Assembly (NCBI RefSeq): GCF_042477335.2
Contig: NC_091247.1
Coordinates: 1,324,501-1,388,500, forward strand
Reading direction: 5' to 3'
DNA length: 64,000 nt
From: Ovis canadensis
Lineage: Eukaryota; Chordata; Mammalia; Artiodactyla; Bovidae
Shown here piece after piece: positions 33,330 to 44,284 of this stretch. Made by a program: the position numbers and the translations under genes. Every line of letters begins with the position of its first letter. The first letter of the stretch is position 1. The notes beneath the pieces are model-generated. The model saw nothing but the letters and a program-made list of their open reading frames with translations. It was not told the DNA's origin and ran no database searches.

Positions 33330-33890
33330 TGGGTCTTCTCCCACTCCGTGGAAAAGAGGGTCTTCTGATGGAAACACTCCCGATTGTTATCGAAATGAAG
33401 CAGATTCAGGACTGCTGGGATTTTGATACAAATAGTAAAATTCCTCACGTGTTTAACCTTCCGGTGGCGGCACCTGGACATGAGCGTCAAGGCCCTTCTC
33501 GAGATGGAGAATGTCAGGAGCTGATTGATCATCATGAAAGATGGCGCAGGAAGAGGCCCCGCTCGAGAAAGTCTCCTGATAAGCGTTTCAGTGCCTTCCC
33601 AAATTGATTTTAGATGCCAGGATCCCCGATAAAGTGGAAATTTACAATCTTGCTGCTGAAATCCCTTCTCCAGTCTATCATCGGCTCAACAGATGGTGTT
33701 TCTTCCGGCCACCTTTAATAGCCCCAGAAATTAAATTAGTGGAAAATGGAGAACTCCCATAATATTAAAAGTCATCCGTGGCTTCAGGAATCTGGTGAAT
33801 TTCCGTCCACAGAGGCAGTCCTGTTTGACAAGAAGTGGAAACTGAGTTTCTGCTGTAAAATGAAAATGCGGATCCATCCCCTGCTCGGCT
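33330..33890. other. Largest low-GC island, candidate conserved non-coding element
   Basis: More than 500 bp of balanced to AT-rich DNA in a strongly GC-rich setting, with no recognised repeat. It includes GAAATTAAATTAGTGG (about 33728), GATTGATCATCATG and several open but short frames without domains. The contrast with its flanks and the absence of transposon hallmarks make it one of the best enhancer candidates here. Confidence 0.4.
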
Positions 33891-33900
33891 CTTTCAGCTT

Positions 33901-34100
33901 CCTTAGAGGCTCAGCCGGTAAAGAATCTGCCTGACAGTGCAGGAGACCCTGGTTCGATCCCTGGGTGGGGAAGATCCCCTGGAGGAGGGCATGGCAACCC
34001 ACTCCAGTATTCTTGCCTGGAGAATCCCATGGACAGAGGAGCCTGGAGGGCTGCAGTCCTTGGGGCCGCAAAGAGTCAGACACGCCTGAGCAACTAACAT
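33901..34100 (+). mobile_element. Bov-tA SINE with 9-bp target-site duplication
   Basis: Full-length copy with AGGCTCAGCCGGTAAAGAAT, CCTGGTTCGATCCCTGGGTG and TATTCTTGCCTGGAGAATCC. TTTCAGCTT flanks it (33892-33900 and 34101-34109). Confidence 0.95.
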
Positions 34101-34109
34101 TTTCAGCTT

Positions 34110-36830
34110 GGCTCTTTGGGCCAAACCCAGGGGCTAGGGCTGCGGCTGAGGTCCTGCCTCCCCCATCCATCCAGAAGAGCCGGTGTGTTCCCGACTGTGC
34201 AGATGAAATGCCGGGTCGGTGAGGGGTGACCCAGGGCCCCCAGGCACGGTGTCACGCGCGCCCGCCTGTCTGGAGGCGAGGAGAGGGCGTTACTTCTCTG
34301 CAGCCACACTGTGTGTTGGGCCCCAGACGCAGGGCGTGCTCCCCCGGGACCCACAGGCATCCCCCTTGTGAGTCAGGGCTCAAGGGCTCAGGGGTCCCCA
34401 GCCCACAGCCTGGGAGGGACACACCCGAGCCTGTGTTTCTGGGACCCTAGACCCAGACATCTCCCCTGCCCAGGGCTGAGCCTCACAGGCCAGGGCCTCT
34501 TCCTGCCGGGGGCCACCACCCCCTCCCCATAGGCCTCCTTCCCAGCACCCTAACGTTGGCCGTGAACCGCAGAGGGCTCCCTGACGCCACTATCCACTCT
34601 CCTGCGTCCACTCCCACCGTCTCGCTAAGCCACCTGCTGCGTGGTAACCTGCCCCATGACACCCTTCCCTCTGGGTTTTTCAGGGACCACGGTGACCTGG
34701 ACTGAGGCAGGTCGTATAGCTGCAGACCCATAGCCCAGTCGCCCTTGAGTGAGCTCAGGAGTGCTGGGTTCCTGGAAGAGTCAGGGTGTGCCTTGAGGTG
34801 TGGCTGGCCAGCCCCGACCCCCACTCGGGTTGTCGGGGGCTCAGTTTAAAATCCGTGAGAAGAGAGTGCGCCCCGCTTCCTCTCTGAGGATGCACTGACT
34901 TCTGTTCATCGCATCTGCTCACCCAGCGGGTTGTGACTTCCTGCTGCCTCCCACTTGGGACCGGAGCTAAGTCATCTTTAAAACGGGGCCAAGAGACCCC
35001 CGCCACCCCCCACCTCCGCAGGGGCTGCTTCCAGCCCGATAAACCCTGGTCCACGGTCACACACACGGTGTGGGGAAATTCGAGGTGACACAAGGTACAA
35101 TTTCCCCAGCACTGGAGTCCCAGCCGACTGCTGTGAGAAGCTGCAGCTCTCTTCCTCTGCCTTTGACAGGAGGCGAAGCCCCCAGGCCCCCTTCCAGGCC
35201 CCTGGCCTCTCACGCCCTCTGCCCCAGAGAGGGGCCGACGTCCACGCTGCTGCCTGCCCGCCGGGCTCCCCTTGGCCTCGCTGGCGTTGGCAGGGAACCC
35301 TGGTTCTGTCGCACACCTGCTGTGGGGTGGGGCGGGGAGGCCACAAGTCCCGAGGGGTCCGCGTGCGTGAGGAGGGGCCTTCCCGGAGCAGCGGGGGCCC
35401 CTCTGAGGTCAAGGACTAGGAGGCTGCTCTCGGATCCCCCCAGGCGTCGGAGCAGCGTTTCCAGCCACAGAAGTGGGGCTTCCGGGGTCACGGCCACCCA
35501 GCAGCCTCCCAGCATCCGAGACTCCAGAGGAGGTTCTGGGAGCGGAACAGGGAGCAGGGTACTTCTTGCCCTCCCCGGATTCTTTCTAAGCACCGCCTGT
35601 TTCTTCCATGGATCCTTCCACGAGGCAGCACGGAGGAGCGGGCGGCTGCACCTGCGCCTTCTTCGCTCGCCTCCCCCTCCTCGCCGAGCCGGCAGCTGGC
35701 TCCACTCCCTCAGAGGCGCTGGTCTGGGCGTTCCTGTGGGGAGGATGGGGACGGGCACGTTTCTCAGCCACGCCCCGCGGTCCCATGCCTGCCTGGTCAG
35801 TGGAAGGTGCCCAAGCCCCAGCTCCGCAGTGTGCCCACGCCACACAGACGCTCCCCTCAGCCGCGTGATCTGCTGGTCGGGCACGGACGATCTCTGGGCA
35901 GCGGCGGGAGCCTTGTTCTCAGCTGACCTCCTCCCCCATTTCCCTGCTGAGAAGCCGGGGAGCTGCCTGGCCTGCGACCGCTGCCAGCCCCTCGTCTGCC
36001 TGCCCTCCCCAAGGATGGCTCTGGTGCCCAAATGCGACAGGGCAGTGTGTGTGTCGGGGCCGGAAGGCTGGTGCAAGCAGACCCACGTCCCCCGGCCCCT
36101 CCGTGATCACTGGCACACAGCTAAGATCCCCGAGCCTCAGTGCCCTCACCTGTGAAATGGCAGATAGCTCCCAGGTCATGAGCGCACTGAGCAGATGCGG
36201 GGGTCTGTTTCATCTTCTGACTGAGGCTCCCAGGGGCTTCTGGGTCCAGCCACAGCGCAAGGGCGCCTTGATCCTCTGCGTTTCTCTCGCCTCTGCCTTC
36301 TCCGCGTGTTGGCTCTGACCTTGGGCTGGCTGTCCTCACGGTCACTGTGTAGCTGCCAGGAGCCGCCGCTTGTCCTTACACCCCTCTTCTCACCTAGGAA
36401 GGCTGAGAGCACGTCGCTTCCTACGGTGGAGGAGCATGAGCTCTGAGGCTCACTGTGATGGGCCAGCCCCGCATCGCGGGGGCAGGGCTGTGCCTGCCCA
36501 CAGCGCTGGGCCCCTCGTGTCCTTGTGGCTGGCCGGCCTGCTGTCTGATGGGGGAGGAGGAGAAGCCGTGCTGAGACCCTCGGCGTTTAGCCCCCAGTCG
36601 GCAGGCTCCCGAGAGCGCTCCCGCCGTAGCTGATGATGCCTGCACCACGATCCTGGCTACACTTGCTCCCTTCTCTGCTGGTCTGCGCCCCAGGGGGTGG
36701 ACGTGTGGCCTTGGCTTGAGCGGGAGATGGCAGCCTCAGGTGTGACCGAGGGCTCCGGCCTTCTCGGCCTCTTGGCTGCTGAGACCCATGAACAGGCTAC
36801 GGGCGATTCTTCTCCTCCTTTGCAGATTAA
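34110..36830. other. Unique GC-rich stretch, no gene seen
   Basis: Includes the longest open frame of the window (361 codons, 35070-36155 plus). It has a mirror frame of 288 codons on the other strand and no domain, so GC-rich composition explains both. An approximate MIR-like phrase (CCTCAGTGCCCTCACCTGTG) lies at about 36135. Confidence 0.45.
36060..36170 (+). mobile_element. Possible MIR fragment
   Basis: GAGCCTCAGTGCCCTCACCT followed by GTGAAATGGCAG resembles the MIR core 'gcctcagtttcctcatctgtaaaatgg'. The rest is too diverged to align by eye. Confidence 0.5.
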
Positions 36831-37024
36831 AGCGTGTTAGTCGCTCAGTCATGTCTGACCCTTTGTGACCCCCTGGATCGTAGCCCACTGGGCTCCTGTG
36901 TCCATGGGATTCTCCAGACAAGAATACTGGAGTGGGCCGCCATGCCCTCCTCCAGGGGATCGTCCCCGCCCAGGGATCGAGCCCGGGCCTCCCGCATCGC
37001 AGGCGGCTTCTTCACCGTCAGGGC
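36831..37024 (-). mobile_element. Bov-tA SINE
   Basis: Minus-strand copy. It starts (in plus reading) AGCGTGTTAGTCGCTCAGTC, includes CAAGAATACTGGAGTGGGCC and GGGATCGAGCCCGGGCCTCC, and ends at the degraded head. No clear target-site duplication. Confidence 0.92.
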
Positions 37025-38149
37025 GCTCGCTCCTGTTCCTCTCTCCAGTGTGCGCAGTGCCCGGGGACAGCCTCGTGTCCACGGCTCACTCTTGCTTCGC
37101 TCTGGACGCGGGTTTCCTGTTATGGGGGTAGCAGTTGGAGTGAAACCCGAGTTTCTCCCAGCTCTGCTTGGCATCAAGACACGACCCTCACTGCACTCAG
37201 AGCCAGACACTGGCAGGCTGAGCCTCCTGCCGCCTCCCCAGGGTTCCGTGCCCCACGTCCGTCAGCCCCGGGAGCTGCAGGATTTGTGAGCAGTGCTCTC
37301 CACACTCCGGGGCTGCTCAGCAAAGCTTCCCAAATCTCGCCCTGTTCTGCAGGAGAGAAGCTGATGGGCACTCCACGGGGCACTCCAGTGGGTGTTTCTT
37401 TGTTTTTCAAGAACCCCTTTCTCTTGCATGCCGTTCTGGGCTGACTTAGGACCCAAGCTTCTGTCAAGCTGGGCAAAGGTCTCCCCTGACCTGGCTGGGG
37501 CAGGTGGCAGGACTCAGGATACTGTGACTCACACGGAACATCCCTGCACTCCAACCCCGACGTCCCCTCCTCCTGGGCTGGCTGGTGGAGAGGCTCAGCC
37601 TCGGAGATGGGCGGTGGCTCCTGGGGCAGCCTCTGGGGCCCCGTCCAGTCCTGTGGGGGCCTTTCCCTGGCCCACCGACCACACAGTGTGGGCTCCTGGC
37701 CAGTGACGGCAGTCTAGACGTGGATGCCCTCCCCATGGGGGTGGCTGTCTCTAAGGGGGAGCCCCCAGCAGGCCACTGCTTTGCTCAGGTCCCTCATGGA
37801 GACAGCAAGGGGCCGAGTGGGCCGACATCTCAGCTACCTCTCCACGCAGAGCCTCGCTCACTCACCGACCAGGAACACCTCCCGGAAAGCACGAGATTTT
37901 TCAGAGATGTGAATTTTGCTAAAAACAGCCCCTTTCCCTCAGGCCTTGGAGTCTGACTTCCCCCTTGCGTGTTTCTAAAGCGCTGAGTGATGATACTGCG
38001 GTTTCTGGGGCCCAGCCGACCCGGGCTGCCAGGGGCTGCCAGCGGGGGCAGTCACCCAGCTCCAGGGGCCACACAGAGCCCCACGGGCATGGCCGCTGCA
38101 GCTGTGCGGGTTCCTGGGAAGGGCTGAGCGCCTGCCTCCCCCAGGAAAG
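37025..38149. other. Unique GC-rich stretch, no gene seen
   Basis: No repeat or coding signature recognised. Confidence 0.4.
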
Positions 38150-38275
38150 CTGTGTTGTGACATTCCTGATGGGCCCACTAGCAGCCACGGGAAAACGTAA
38201 TTAGCATGTCAGAGAGGGTTCAGCTTGTCAAAACTATTAATCCTTGAATTCCATCACCCGCCCAGGCGGTGGGCA
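38150..38275. other. AT-richer patch with homeodomain cores
   Basis: CGTAATTAGCATGTCAG at about 38198 and AACTATTAATCCTTGAATTC at about 38232, between GC-rich flanks. Candidate regulatory element; no repeat recognised. Confidence 0.35.
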
Positions 38276-39630
38276 GGATTCAAGCGACGGTGGCCCTGTG
38301 GGAACATGGGCTGCGGTGCACGGCCCCGGGGGGCGTCTGGCCCCCGCCCACCCCCTGCCCAGTGCCTGGGGGGCCTTTCTGAGGACATCCTTGCTGGGCT
38401 GGGCTGGTCTTGCTGGGGAGGGGTGAAGGGTGAACGTGATGGAGGGGCTCCCCGACCAGCAGTGGGGGAGAGACTGCAGGTTCTGCCTGTCCCTTGGTGG
38501 GCGTTCGAGAGCCACCTGGCAAGGCCTCAGAGTGCTGGGCTCGGGGGCGCCAGGAACAGGGTCGTCATCACCTGAGACCTTGCCAGCTGAAGCCCAGTCC
38601 TGCCTTGAGCTGGTGCTTGCAAGCTTCACTGGGTACGCAGATGCCCAGGTGTTAGACGCCGTTCTGGTTGTCCACGGGCTCGCAGGACCGAGGGTGCCTC
38701 TCAGGCCTCAGTCCACTCGCCTCCAAAACAGCAGCCTTCATGCCCATCGCATCCACGTCTGAGGATTCGACGAGAATGGACGTCCAAGGCCCGGGGCCCC
38801 TGCAACAGCGGTTGTGTCAAGGGGATGTACCTGGCTGGGCTGGGACTAGGGGCTCAGATGGGCACCTGTGGGAGGAGAGGCAGCCTGTCCGGGTGCTCCT
38901 CTGGCCCGGCGCTGACCAGGCACGTGGAGCAGCTTCTCAGATGCTCCTCCTGGCAGTGGGCACCGTCTCAGGTTCTGGCCCAGCAGCCTGAGGCTCAGGG
39001 GCCTTCAGGGGCCGGGGCGGTGGGAGCCAGGCCAGCTCATGTGCTATGGAAGGGCGGCCGGGGTGGCCCCTTTGTCTCCTGCTGGAGTCTGCGCGCAGCC
39101 CAGCGGCACCACTCCCGGCCCCCTCGGCCCCACGCGCGCCTCTGCTCTGGCCCCCACTTGCGGGTTGGCGCCGGGGCTGCTCGGGCCAGGAGGATGGGCA
39201 GGGCTGGCGAGGGTGTGAGGGGCCACGCTCCTGAGGACAGATGGGTGGACACCTCTGAGGCCTCTGGGGGCCGGTGCCCAGCCCTGGCCGGCGGCCTCTT
39301 GGGCCAAGTGCACCACGGCGCCCAGCGAAAGAGCTCCTCCGGCCGAGGCTGGGGGGCCAGGGGCATGTGTGCAGATCCCCGACAGGGCCCCGCACCACCT
39401 CTGAGTCTGATTCCAGGCCTGCAGCTCAGAGCTGGGGCCTCAGCCCCGGGCCTCTCAGTGGCTGCCTCCCTGACTTCCCGCTCAGCCTGCGCCCACCCAC
39501 CCACGTTCCTTCCAGCCCCTCACCAGCTGTTCCCACAGGCCACAGAGCCAGAGAAGGGGGTAGCCTGGCCCCAGGTGCTGAGGCAGGCAGGGAAGCTTCT
39601 GAGGCGTCGCCAGACAAATGAGAAGCGTGG
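38276..39630. other. Unique GC-rich stretch, no gene seen
   Basis: CpG-rich at about 39000-39350. The 282-codon frame (38825-39673) has no domain. Confidence 0.4.
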
Positions 39631-39646
39631 CCCCCCCCCCCCCCCC
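39631..39646. repeat. C16 homopolymer
   Basis: Sixteen consecutive C after GCGTGG. Confidence 0.97.
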
Positions 39647-41220
39647 GCCACCATTTCTCCCCTGAACAAATGAGCTGCCTCCCGGCGGCCCGAGGGAGAT
39701 CTGTCTCTCTCCCAGCCGGGCGGCCGCCAAGCTCTCGACACATGAATCCGTCTCCATCTAGGGGCACACACCTAAATTTATAGACCTCTGTGACACACCC
39801 CCTCCCGGGAACATCCGTTAGCAGCGATAAACATGGGCTCCCGCTTTGGAGACAAATGCCCGGGTGTGGAATTCAAAGCCACGGCAGTGGAGTCACAGGC
39901 AGACCTGGAAAGACAGCAGCACTCAGCACATCCAAGCCCACCGGGTCTGGCCCAGCTTCCCCAGCCCCATCTGTGGTTACTTAGCAACCGTGCTGGCCTG
40001 ACCACCCATCGCAGGCTCAGAGGCCCTGGGCGAGCCAGGTGAAGAAGGTGGGAGTGGTCATGGGAGGTGGTAGCCTGAGCCTCAGGCCCCCCGATCCCCC
40101 ACTTTCTGGCTGGGAGCCTGGGGCTGAGGAGGAGGATGGTGGAAGCGCTTCTCAAGGCGCTGGCTACAGCCTCGCACGCCCAAAGGAGGTGGGAAGTCAG
40201 CCCACGGGGCTCCCAGTGATGCCTGGGAGATGCCCTTTGCCCCTTCCCGCCTTGTCAGGCTGCTCACGGGCCCCAAGAGCCTTGGGGACTGAGGCATGAA
40301 TTCCTGAACCCTGGCCTCTTCCTTGGGCTTTGCAGACCCTCAGGAGGGGCTCAGGCTCCGTGGCGCCCTGGGGGACATCAGCCTGGACCACTTGGGGAGG
40401 CCCCCAGATGGAGGAGGGCAGCTGTGCCCTGGCTTCTCTGAGCTGGGGGCCAGCAACCCAGGGGCCTCGCTCCCCCTGACCTGGCCTCACTGCCCCACGC
40501 CCGCTGAGCGTCCCACAGGCAGGCACCTCCTCCCAGCACCCCCACGGCAGAGAGGCATTCAGGAGGCACAGCAGCCCCAGATCGGGGTCTGTCCGCCTCT
40601 CCTGAGCCTGTCCCGCTACAGCCAAGCCCAGGGTTTGACTTCGAACCATCCTTTTCTCACCGGGACGTTAGCACCACCTGGTTCACTGGCACGGTCCTGA
40701 CTAGGAGAGGTGGGTCTGCCCGAGGTGTGAGCTGGGGGCAGGGCCAGGGTGTGGGCGCAGGAACACTCTGCTCGGCTCCCCACCCCCACCCCGGACCCTC
40801 GGCTCCCGTCCCGGCTGCCGCAGCACTGCTGACCCTGAGGGGCTCTCGCCAGGCCTCCAGGCCACAGAGTAAAGCCCTCACCAGGATGGTGCCGGTGAGG
40901 CAGGCGGCACACGGCCGGCACCCGCCTCTGGTGGGAGGGGCACTGCCGAGCCCCGCAGCCTCTCCTGAGGAGCCTCCAGCACAGGCTGCCTGGGTGCCCG
41001 TCCCTGCCCGGAGCAGCTCTCGAGGAGTCTGTCGGCCTCTGGCGGGCCTCTCTGCGCCATCTTGATGGCAAGCGGGCTTCTGGGCTGGAGAGAGACCGCC
41101 TTCATCACCAGGATGTAAGGATGAGCTCCTTGGCAGACATCTGGACGCCCAAAGGCCATCTGGAGAAAGTTACCACGGGCCTGGACCCCTTCCTCAGTCC
41201 CCTCCCTCTTGTTAAAACAC
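39647..41220. other. Unique stretch, partly AT-richer at 39740-39860
   Basis: At 39768-39785 CACCTAAATTTATAGACC, and a following ATAAACATGGG block, give a lower-GC patch. A near X-box (GTTACTTAGCAAC) lies at 39976. The remainder is GC-rich without recognised features. Confidence 0.35.
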
Positions 41221-41343
41221 ATTTGTTTGGCTGTGCTGGGTCTTAGTTGCAGCATGTGGGACCTAGTTCCCTGACCAGGGATCGAACCCAGGCCCCTTGC
41301 ATTGGGAGAGCGGAGTGTTCGCCACTGGACCGTCAGGGAAGTC
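41221..41343 (-). mobile_element. CHR-type tRNA-derived SINE
   Basis: In plus reading: TTTGGCTGTGCTGGGTCTTA, CTGACCAGGGATCGAACCCA and CCACTGGACCGTCAGGGAAG, which is the reverse complement of the CHR head and body. Confidence 0.88.
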
Positions 41344-41496
41344 TCTCCTGAGTCCTCTCGCAGGCCCAAGGCCCAGAGCTCTCGGTGGAGCCCTGTCTGA
41401 GGACAGGACACAGCCAGCCTCCTGGGCTGAATGAACAGCAGGAGCTGGTGTTCCCAGAGCTCAGGAGGCTCCCCCCCTCCTGATACCTGCTTCCTA
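41344..41496. other. Short unique stretch
   Basis: Nothing recognised. Confidence 0.3.
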
Positions 41497-41928
41497 CACG
41501 GCTCTGTGCACACGCGGCCTGGGGAGGGATGACACGGCTCTGTGCACACGTGGCTTGGTGCCGGAGAGCACGGCTCTGTGCACACATGGCCTGGGGAGGG
41601 AAGACACGGCTCTGTGCACATGCGGCCTGGTGCAGGAGGGCATGGCTCTGTGCACACGCGGCCTGGGGAGGGAAGACGCGGCTCTGTGCACACGCGGCCT
41701 GGGGAGGGAAGACACGGCTCTGTGCACACGTGGCCTGGTGCCGGAGAGCACGGCTCTGTGCACACCTGGCCTGGGGAGGGAAGACACGGCTCTGTGCACA
41801 CGTGGCCTGGGGAGGGAAAACGCGGCTCTGTGCACACGTGGCCTGGTGCCGGAGGGCACGGCTCTGTGCACATGTGACCTGAGGAGGGAAGACACGGCTC
41901 TGTGCACACGTGGCCTGGTCCTGGAGGG
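41497..41928. repeat. 36-bp minisatellite, 12 copies of two subtypes
   Basis: Twelve units starting CACGGCTCTGTGCACACG. The 3' third comes in two forms: A (GGGGAGGGAAGA) and B (GGTGCCGGAGAG or GGTGCAGGAGGG). The order is A B A B A A B A A B A B. A period divisible by three keeps several frames open on both strands and creates the long minus-strand ORF 40878-41933 with Cys-Thr-Glu-Pro-type repeats. That ORF runs into the CHR SINE and has no domain. Confidence 0.97.
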
Positions 41929-42270
41929 GCCACTTAGCCTCCAGTTTCCCCACTTCCGTCCCTCGCTTCCACACAAGCAGGTCTCAGACCTCCATCATAT
42001 TGCCCAGCTCAGGGACACCCTCCTCTTGAGGGGGACCATTTCCCCATTCCACATGTCAGCCTGGGTTTCAGAGTCAGAAGCGGTGGCCACGCCCCTCCCC
42101 TACAGGCCTGGCAGGCGGCTCTCAGATGGCCTCGGTGGCCAGCAAAGAAGCTGTCCTGTGCTGCGGCCCCAGGCGACCTCTCCCGCCCTACCAGCCTGCC
42201 CTGCCCGTCAAGCTGTGCTCCAGACACACCAGAACACTGCTGGGAGAATCACGTTTCTAGTTGAGTTGTG

Positions 42271-42272
<2 letters not shown>
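41929..42272. other. Unique stretch
   Basis: Nothing recognised. Confidence 0.35.
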
Positions 42273-42311
<39 letters not shown>

Positions 42312-42340
42312 AAAGAGTCTGGTTGGTTTTTTTTTTTTTT
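42273..42340. repeat. (GT)18 microsatellite and nearby T14 run
   Basis: GT dinucleotides at 42273-42308, then 14 T at 42327-42340. Confidence 0.97.
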
Positions 42341-42404
42341 CTTGCATTTTCCGATTACTACCTTGGAAAACAAAGCAGAAACTGCTATGAGCGCCTATTA
42401 CAGC

Positions 42405-42640
42405 AAGACACGCATGATTCAGACTGCAGCGGCTGAGTCCTGTGTTTGCCTCCTGGCTCTGCTGCCCATCGACTCTGCAGCCTGGAGCTGGGGCTCGTGC
42501 TTCCTGAGCCTCAGCCTTCTGACCTGTGAAATGGGGATGTGGTGACAGTGACTTCAGGGTAGTTGTGACAACTACATGGGACGAAGCACGGACGCGTTCG
42601 GCACGGCCCTGGCCTGGGTTTGTGCTTCTGAAGCAGCTGT
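42405..42640 (+). mobile_element. MIR SINE
   Basis: Core GAGCCTCAGCCTTCTGACCT followed by GTGAAATGGGGATGTGGTGA. Upstream TCCTGGCTCTGCTGCCC fits the region before the core, and downstream GGTAGTTGTGACAACTACAT fits 'gggttgttgtgaggatta'. Good MIR order over more than 150 bp. Confidence 0.78.
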
Positions 42641-42736
42641 TACTTGCGTTATTTTCATGAGGCATCTTGTTAGACAAAGAGAGAAAGAGGGAAGGGAGCG
42701 GATGGGGGTGGTGGGAGGGAGCTACCGTATCTCCAA

Positions 42737-42935
42737 CTTGGTGGCGCAGCGGCAGAGAGCCGCCTGCCGATGCCCGAGATGCAGGAAACTCAGGCTCCAT
42801 CCCTGGGTCGGGGAAGTGTCCTGCAGGAGGAAACGGCTACCCGCTCCAGCATCCTTGCCTGGAGAATCCCACGGACAGAGGAGCCTGGTGGGCTACAGTC
42901 CAAGGGGTCTCAAAGAGTCAGACACGGCTGGACAC
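42737..42935 (+). mobile_element. Bov-tA SINE, diverged head
   Basis: Head CTTGGTGGCGCAGCGGCAGA, body CATCCTTGCCTGGAGAATCC, tail GTCAGACACGGCTGGACACG. The head resembles the CHR-like wording (TGGTGGCGCAG). No target-site duplication found. Confidence 0.9.
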
Positions 42936-44070
42936 GCAGGCAAGGAAGAGCCAAGCCCCCACTCTGTCTCAAATCCTGGAATGGGCTTTGAGCAGGATCC
43001 GAGCTCCAATCCTCTCAAAGAGTCATGTCTTGAAGGCTGCATCCCTGAATGTGGGAGCTGAGATCGGACCCACAGGAGTTTCTAACACTTGCTCTGAGAG
43101 GCCTCAGGCGACTCTTTGCGCCGCTGCTGCCCCGGGCTGTGTCCGGGGTCTGGGGGCTCTAGGAGCCGCCCCAGTGACTGTCAGAGGGAGTCGGGGAGGC
43201 AGGCGGGGCGGGGAAGGTGCTGGACCCTCCGATGCGCCCCGGGACCCGAGGTGGACACGCCCCACTGTTCTCAGGGCTCCTGCCTGACTCTTTTAAAGCC
43301 AGCTCCCCCTCCTCCCAGGCGGCTGCTGGCACTTGGTAATTTTCAAGGGATGAAGAGACTGGTACTTTCCCAGAGAGGCAGGGAAAGGCCCATCCGGGGA
43401 GGGGGTGGGAGACGCATAGGGTCTTGTGGGGACTCAGCCAACAGGTAAAGAAGCACGCGCTGTGATGTGGGCAGGATGATGCAGCCACGGCCCTCCAGGG
43501 CTGCGTGCAGGCTCTGCACCCGGGGACCTGCTTGCAGGACCCCGCCCCCGAGGGCCTGCCCAGAGACCACCAGGACCTCCTACGACAGCCAACAAGGGAA
43601 GGAGCTGCCCAGAGTTGGGGTTCCTTAACAACTCAACAGTGCGTGCTCCGTGCCCCGAACCACCTCCCCAGGGTTAGGCGCCTCCCCGCCAGCCCTCCTG
43701 GCCCGTGTCCAGTTCTGTCTCGTGAGGATGGAGCCAGCCCTGTGGTTTGCCTCCTCAGCACCCTCTTCCCTCCCTCCTTAGAAACTGTTTGCTTGGCACA
43801 ACCACATGCTTAGCTGTAGATACTCCCAGCCACACGCCCCAGAGGCCAGGGTGGCCCTTGAGACCCGCTACCTACGTAAACTCAAGTCTGGAAGGTGGGG
43901 CGCCTGGAAAACTCACTGTTTTCTTGATCGTAGGAGGCTGATTCAGACACATCCCTTTTGCCCTTCACCCGTCTCCTTTCCTCCAGCCTAAGATGTGAAT
44001 GAGGTCTGGGGCTGCGGCAGTCATTTTGTGACCAAGAGGCTGAGCGGGTCCCTGACGTCACTGTGGGGTA
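42936..44070. other. Unique stretch, no gene seen
   Basis: GC-rich with a few AT-richer segments. ORFs of about 100 codons lack domains. Confidence 0.4.
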
Positions 44071-44284
44071 CCTCAGGTGGCGCTAGTGGGAAAGAACCTT
44101 CCTGCAATGTAGGAGACACAGGAGATGGGGTTCAATCCCTGGGTCGGGAAGATTCCCTGAAGGAGGAAACGGCACCCCGCTCCAGCATTCTTGCTGGGAA
44201 ATCCCATGCACATAAGAACCTAGCGGGTGGCAGTCTATGGGGCTGCGAAACTCAGGCACGACTGAGTGGCTGAACACACACACG
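44071..44284 (+). mobile_element. Bov-tA SINE
   Basis: Head CCTCAGGTGGCGCTAGTGGG, body CTCCAGCATTCTTGCTGGGA, tail AGGCACGACTGAGTGGCTGA followed by a short (CA)n. Its head carries a CTCF-like core (44074-44085). Confidence 0.9.
44074..44085 (+). promoter_or_regulatory. CTCF-like core inside a SINE
   Basis: CAGGTGGCGCTA matches the conserved 3' part of the CTCF consensus (YAGRKGGCGCTA) at all 12 positions. The CCA part upstream is not conserved (CCT). Binding is an inference. Confidence 0.4.

Noticed and set aside
35070..36155. 361-codon plus-strand ORF as a gene
   Set aside because: A 288-codon ORF overlaps it on the other strand, composition is Pro/Arg/Ser/Ala-rich and no domain or splice context is visible. 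GC-rich DNA explains it.
41497..41928. CRISPR-like array
   Set aside because: Units are directly adjacent without unique spacers and the genome is mammalian; it is a minisatellite.
40878..41933. 351-codon minus-strand ORF with regular Cys-Thr-Glu-Pro repeats as a repeat protein
   Set aside because: The repeats are the 36-bp minisatellite, whose period is a multiple of three. The frame then runs through a CHR SINE.
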